A DNA stretch of 49,951 nucleotides, taken from assembly GCA_021162685.1 (NCBI GenBank), contig JAGGYF010000015.1, positions 1 through 49,951 of the forward strand, read 5' to 3'. Under the pieces are notes generated by a model. It saw only the letters and a program-made list of their open reading frames with translations. It was not told the DNA's origin and ran no database searches. Within the stretch, counting starts at the first letter, position 1; each line of letters begins with the position of its first letter. Of this stretch, positions 46,180 to 49,951 are shown piece after piece. A program made the translations under genes and the position numbers. Source of the stretch: Candidatus Iainarchaeum sp. Lineage in GTDB: Archaea; B1Sed10-29; WALL01.

Positions 46180-46910
46180 TAAGCGAAAGCACGTTGAAAA
46201 AGATCGTTGCGTTGCAAGTCATACTCATCTTTTTAATACTTGGCTTCTGGTTCTATCAGATACAACCCAAACCAGAACAATTGCCAACATGTGGAAATGG
46301 AGTCATAGACGAAAACGAGAACCAGATAACATGTTGTCTGGACGCAGGATGCAACAAAGGGTATCATTGTGTAAACAATATGTGCGTTGAGATTGCAGGC
46401 TCAGCAAAAAGCATTGGGTACCCAGACCTTTTTGTTGATATGAACAGACCATTCAAGATTAGAGAAGGACAAACAGCAGACTTGGGCATGGTGCGCTTGA
46501 CATTGATAGATGCAGAGGAGATGAGGATAAAGTTGGAATGGCCAGCAGTTACAACAGAGCATATGCTTACGGAAGGAACACCTTTGATTGAGAACTTTGT
46601 AAAGTTTGAAGTTATAAGCAGGAGCAATGATTATGTCATGCTTTTGGCTACTGATATCGCAAGAAAGGTAGAAGTTGGAAAAACATTCATATTAAAAGAA
46701 AACAATGTTGTTTCGGTAGAAGATGTGAGGATAAAGCTAGATGAGGTAGCAAATGGCAGAGCATCTGTCACAATTGTTTTGGATGGTGCAGTTACGAAGA
46801 AAACCCTTTCAGTAGGAGGGAAGGTGCAAGTCGGAGAGTACACATTGATGTATGTTTATCCAGGTAAGCTTGGAGATGTATTTGTGGTTGAGAAAGGAGG
46901 CGTTGCGTGA
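46176..46910 (+). CDS. Membrane-anchored CGNG-motif surface protein (paralogue 2)
   Basis: TM then CGNGVIDENENQITCCLDAGCNKGYHCVNNMC; ATGA overlap at both ends; ATG 46176 preferred over 46143. Confidence 0.75.
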   Translation: MISESTLKKIVALQVILIFLILGFWFYQIQPKPEQLPTCGNGVIDENENQITCCLDAGCNKGYHCVNNMCVEIAGSAKSIGYPDLFVDMNRPFKIREGQTADLGMVRLTLIDAEEMRIKLEWPAVTTEHMLTEGTPLIENFVKFEVISRSNDYVMLLATDIARKVEVGKTFILKENNVVSVEDVRIKLDEVANGRASVTIVLDGAVTKKTLSVGGKVQVGEYTLMYVYPGKLGDVFVVEKGGVA

Positions 46911-49900
46911 TGAGAGTATGGCCATTTTTGATTATTGTGATGTTTTTTGGAATGGTATGGGCCACTGCAGGCGCATGGCCTTTCTTTTCTCACGATTTAA
47001 GGCGCACTGGTTTAAGTCCATATAGTACGAGCGATAATCCAGGCACCCTCAAATGGAAATTCAAAACAGACAGTTGGGTTGAGTCATCCCCTGCAATCTC
47101 CTCAGACGGCACAATCTACTTCGGCTCAGGTGACTATTACCTCTATGCCCTCTATCCAAACGGCACCCTCAAATGGAAATACAGAACAGGCGGTGCTATT
47201 GGTTCATCCCCTGCAATCTCCTCAGACGGCACAATCTACTTCGGCTCATATGACTATTATCTCTACGCTCTCAACCCAGACGGCACCCTCAAATGGAAAT
47301 ACGAAACAGGCAGTCCAGTTTTTTCATCCCCTGCAATCTCCTCAGGCGGCACAATCTACTTCGGCTCACGTGACAATTACCTCTATGCCCTCTATCCAAA
47401 CGGCACCCTCAAATGGAAATACGAAACAGGCAGTCCAGTTTTTTCATCCCCTGCAATAGCATCAGATGGCACAATCTACTTCGGCTCAGATGACCATTAC
47501 CTCTATGCCCTCTATCCAAACGGCACCCTCAAATGGAAATTCAAAACAGACAGTTGGGTTGAGTCATCCCCTGCAATCTCCTCAGACGGCACAATCTACT
47601 TCGGCTCAAATGACAATTACCTCTATGCCCTCTATCCAAACGGCACCCTCAAATGGAAATTCAAAACAGGTAGTTATGTTTACTCATCCCCTGCAATAGC
47701 ATCAGACGGCACAATCTACTTCGGCTCAGACGATGATTACCTCTATGCCCTCAACCCAGATGGCACCCTCAAATGGAAATTCAAAACAAATAATTATGTT
47801 TTGTCATCCCCTGCAATAGCATCAGACGGCACAATCTACTTCGGCTCAGATGACCATTACCTCTATGCTATCGGTTTAACCCCCGGTTTGAATCTCGCTC
47901 CAAACATAGATATTCCAGATCAGAGTGGGCAGGTGGGTGTTGCGTTTCCAGACAATTTCGTTGATTTGTGGCAATATACGGATGACGAAGAAGATAGCGA
48001 CGATGCATTATCGTTTGAAATAACCACACAGTCAGATACAAGCATTACCCAATGTGCAATAGTTTCCAACAGATATATAGATTGTACAACACCAACAAAG
48101 GCAGGATTTACTGATATAACAGTAAATGTTACAGATACGGGCGGGGCATCCTCCCTGGATACGTTCAGGATAACTGTAAGTTCAACGAGTCCACCAACAT
48201 GTTCATTTACAGCAAATCCAGAGTCAGGAGATGCACCTCTGACAGTGCAATTTGATGCATCTGGAACAACGGGTCCAAGACCAATTGTTTCATATATATG
48301 GGACTTCGGCGATGGAGCGTCTGATTCTGGCATTACAACAAGCCATGAATATACTGCGGTGGATACATTTACAGCTACGTTAACTGCAACAGATGACAGT
48401 GGAGGGACATGTACTGCAACAAAAACAATAACGACAACATTGCCCACTGATGCAACAGGACCTGTTGCAGTGATTAGTGCAGACCCTACATCTGGATATG
48501 CTCCTCTAACTGTGTCCTTTGATGGTTCAGGAAGCCATGATGATGCAGGTATAATATGGTATGCATGGGACTTTGGTGATGGAGAGACAAGTGGAGATCA
48601 TGATATGATTGCAGCAGAGCATACCTATTATGATTATGGAACATATACTGCAACATTGACAGTGACTAATGAGTGGGGCATATCAGATAGTGATTCTGTT
48701 GAGATAGATACAACGATGTGCGAGCCAACAGAGATTGTTAAGTATATATGGGATTGGGGAGACGGTACGACTGAGGAAACAACAACAGATACAGCAACAC
48801 ATGCATATACACAGCCAGGGACATACACTATAACATTGACAGCAGTGGATTCATGTGGAAACGAAAACTCAACTACATGGGATGTGACCGTAGAGACAGA
48901 ATATCCTGTTGCAAATGCGGGTCCAGATCAAGTAGTTGATATATCTAAAACAAGTGAGGCAACACTAAACGGTTCTCTTTCGTATGCAACTGGAGGGAAG
49001 ACATTAGTGGATTATACTTGGGATGCAGATTATCCAAACGGCGTAATGGAGAGCGGTGAGATAACAACGCACGTTTACAATGAACCAGGCTTGTATACTG
49101 TGTTTTTGAATGTTTCTGATTCAGATGGGTTATGGGACAATCTATTTGACGAGAATAATACGGCGAAAGTTGCGGTATTTAATTACTCTGAGGAAAACCC
49201 AGACCTTGCAGTAACATCTGGAGGTATAGACTTCTCAGATGATTTTGTTAATGCAGGTGATGACATAGATATAGTCATAGATGTATTTAACTTAGGAGGC
49301 CAAGCGGCAGATTCCTATGTAAGTATCAGCTGGATAGATATGTATGGTGAGAAGTATAGTGCGGGTTCAAAGAGCGTTCACGTGGGAACATTTGACTATA
49401 CATCTGTTAAATTCTATGGTGTAAATGTGCCTGCGGATACTGTTGCACTTAAAGTTTATGTTAAGCCCGTTGAGAACGAGACAAATATTGATAATAATAA
49501 GGCGCAGAGGAAGATTTATGTTAACAATAGACCAAACGCAGTTGCGCAGGCAGAACCCGGATATCAGCCAGAGGTAACAAATCCATACTTCCAGTTTTAT
49601 GGCTATAGGTCAACAGATGATGAGGATTGCCCAGATTACACAGACCAAGATAACTGCAACTTAAAATACTTCTGGGATTTTGGTGATGGAACGTACTCAT
49701 CTGAGGTAAATCCAACCCATGGCTATTCTTTTAATGTTAGCATATACAGGGTCAGATTGGACGTATGGGATTCAGAGGGAGCGAAGGACACGGGGTATGT
49801 TGTTGTTGGAGTGGGTATTGCACCTGAGGGCGTTTTAGGATATGACTTGTATGCAGAAGAGATTAGTTTAAAAAGAGCACCAATTGTTGGTAGAGAGAAC

Positions 49901-49951
49901 GAGATAGTTGCCAAGGTTTCAAATATTGGAAATAATACAAGCCCTGCATTT
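46910..49951 (+). CDS. Giant secreted protein: signal peptide, 7-repeat PQQ-like beta-propeller, multiple PKD domains (3' end outside the window; absent from the ORF track)
   Basis: Open frame of 1014 codons from ATG 46910: MRVWPFLIIVMFFGMVWATAGAWPFFSHDLRRTGLSPYS...(GTLKWKF...SSPAISSDGTIYFGS..DYYLYAL.P.)x7...YIWDFGDGASDSG...WYAWDFGDGETSG...YFWDFGDGTYSSEVNPTHGY. Confidence 0.92.
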   Translation, partial: MRVWPFLIIVMFFGMVWATAGAWPFFSHDLRRTGLSPYSTSDNPGTLKWKFKTDSWVESSPAISSDGTIYFGSGDYYLYALYPNGTLKWKYRTGGAIGSSPAISSDGTIYFGSYDYYLYALNPDGTLKWKYETGSPVFSSPAISSGGTIYFGSRDNYLYALYPNGTLKWKYETGSPVFSSPAIASDGTIYFGSDDHYLYALYPNGTLKWKFKTDSWVESSPAISSDGTIYFGSNDNYLYALYPNGTLKWKFKTGSYVYSSPAIASDGTIYFGSDDDYLYALNPDGTLKWKFKTNNYVLSSPAIASDGTIYFGSDDHYLYAIGLTPGLNLAPNIDIPDQSGQVGVAFPDNFVDLWQYTDDEEDSDDALSFEITTQSDTSITQCAIVSNRYIDCTTPTKAGFTDITVNVTDTGGASSLDTFRITVSSTSPPTCSFTANPESGDAPLTVQFDASGTTGPRPIVSYIWDFGDGASDSGITTSHEYTAVDTFTATLTATDDSGGTCTATKTITTTLPTDATGPVAVISADPTSGYAPLTVSFDGSGSHDDAGIIWYAWDFGDGETSGDHDMIAAEHTYYDYGTYTATLTVTNEWGISDSDSVEIDTTMCEPTEIVKYIWDWGDGTTEETTTDTATHAYTQPGTYTITLTAVDSCGNENSTTWDVTVETEYPVANAGPDQVVDISKTSEATLNGSLSYATGGKTLVDYTWDADYPNGVMESGEITTHVYNEPGLYTVFLNVSDSDGLWDNLFDENNTAKVAVFNYSEENPDLAVTSGGIDFSDDFVNAGDDIDIVIDVFNLGGQAADSYVSISWIDMYGEKYSAGSKSVHVGTFDYTSVKFYGVNVPADTVALKVYVKPVENETNIDNNKAQRKIYVNNRPNAVAQAEPGYQPEVTNPYFQFYGYRSTDDEDCPDYTDQDNCNLKYFWDFGDGTYSSEVNPTHGYSFNVSIYRVRLDVWDSEGAKDTGYVVVGVGIAPEGVLGYDLYAEEISLKRAPIVGRENEIVAKVSNIGNNTSPAF
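47041..47880 (+). repeat. Seven tandem 120-bp repeats encoding 40-aa beta-propeller blades
   Basis: ggcaccctcaaatggaaa at 47042, 47162, 47282, 47402, 47522, 47642 and 47762, exact 120-bp period. Confidence 0.97.

Noticed and set aside
47079-47699. ORFs 47079-47459 and 47466-47699 (repetitive MSHPLQSPQTAQSTSAQ...)
   Set aside because: Off-frame readings of the 120-bp propeller repeats; the true frame starts at 46910.
47041-47880. CRISPR-like array
   Set aside because: Repeats are 120 bp, in frame and protein-coding (propeller blades), without short-repeat/unique-spacer structure.

Overview
This is a gene-dense archaeal chromosome window. The lineage call rests on PriL/PriS/GINS, L44e, S27e, aIF2-alpha, Nop10, aRF1, GatD/GatE and an archaeal-type S-layer protein. 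It reads as three blocks. Block 1 (about 0.4-20.9 kb) holds housekeeping operons: a replication/translation cluster, EndoQ, an Hjc-like nuclease, HisRS, a MIO-family ammonia-lyase, tRNA-His, an amino-acid racemase and an intein-containing AmmeMemoRadiSam-type radical SAM enzyme. Block 2 (about 21-41.7 kb) holds an S-layer gene with a structured leader, a frameshifted AAA ATPase, TruD, an intein-split aRF1, UMP kinase/PPAT/GatD/UPF0200/GatE/ThiI-like, and an aminotransferase/NcsA-like/hydrolase/ubiquitin-like cluster. Block 3 (41.75 kb to the window end) is a tightly coupled secreted-protein cluster: two paralogous membrane-anchored CGNG proteins, each followed by a giant PKD-containing surface protein. 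The second giant runs off the window and is missing from the supplied ORF track. The strongest second-look items are: (a) an intein immediately before the third cysteine of a radical SAM CxxxCxxC motif, so the intein's own Cys1 recreates the motif in the precursor; (b) a large HTH-containing intein exactly after the GGQ of aRF1; (c) a HAL-like enzyme with Ala-Cys-Gly instead of Ala-Ser-Gly, next to HisRS and tRNA-His; (d) an 18-bp copy of the tRNA-His 3' end with C/D-like boxes between the copies; (e) seven in-register 120-bp beta-propeller repeats that look like shuffled cassettes; (f) a nested hairpin at the predicted 5' end of the S-layer mRNA. I found no CRISPR array, rRNA or obvious transposase. 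All product names come from reading the sequence; no database search was run.
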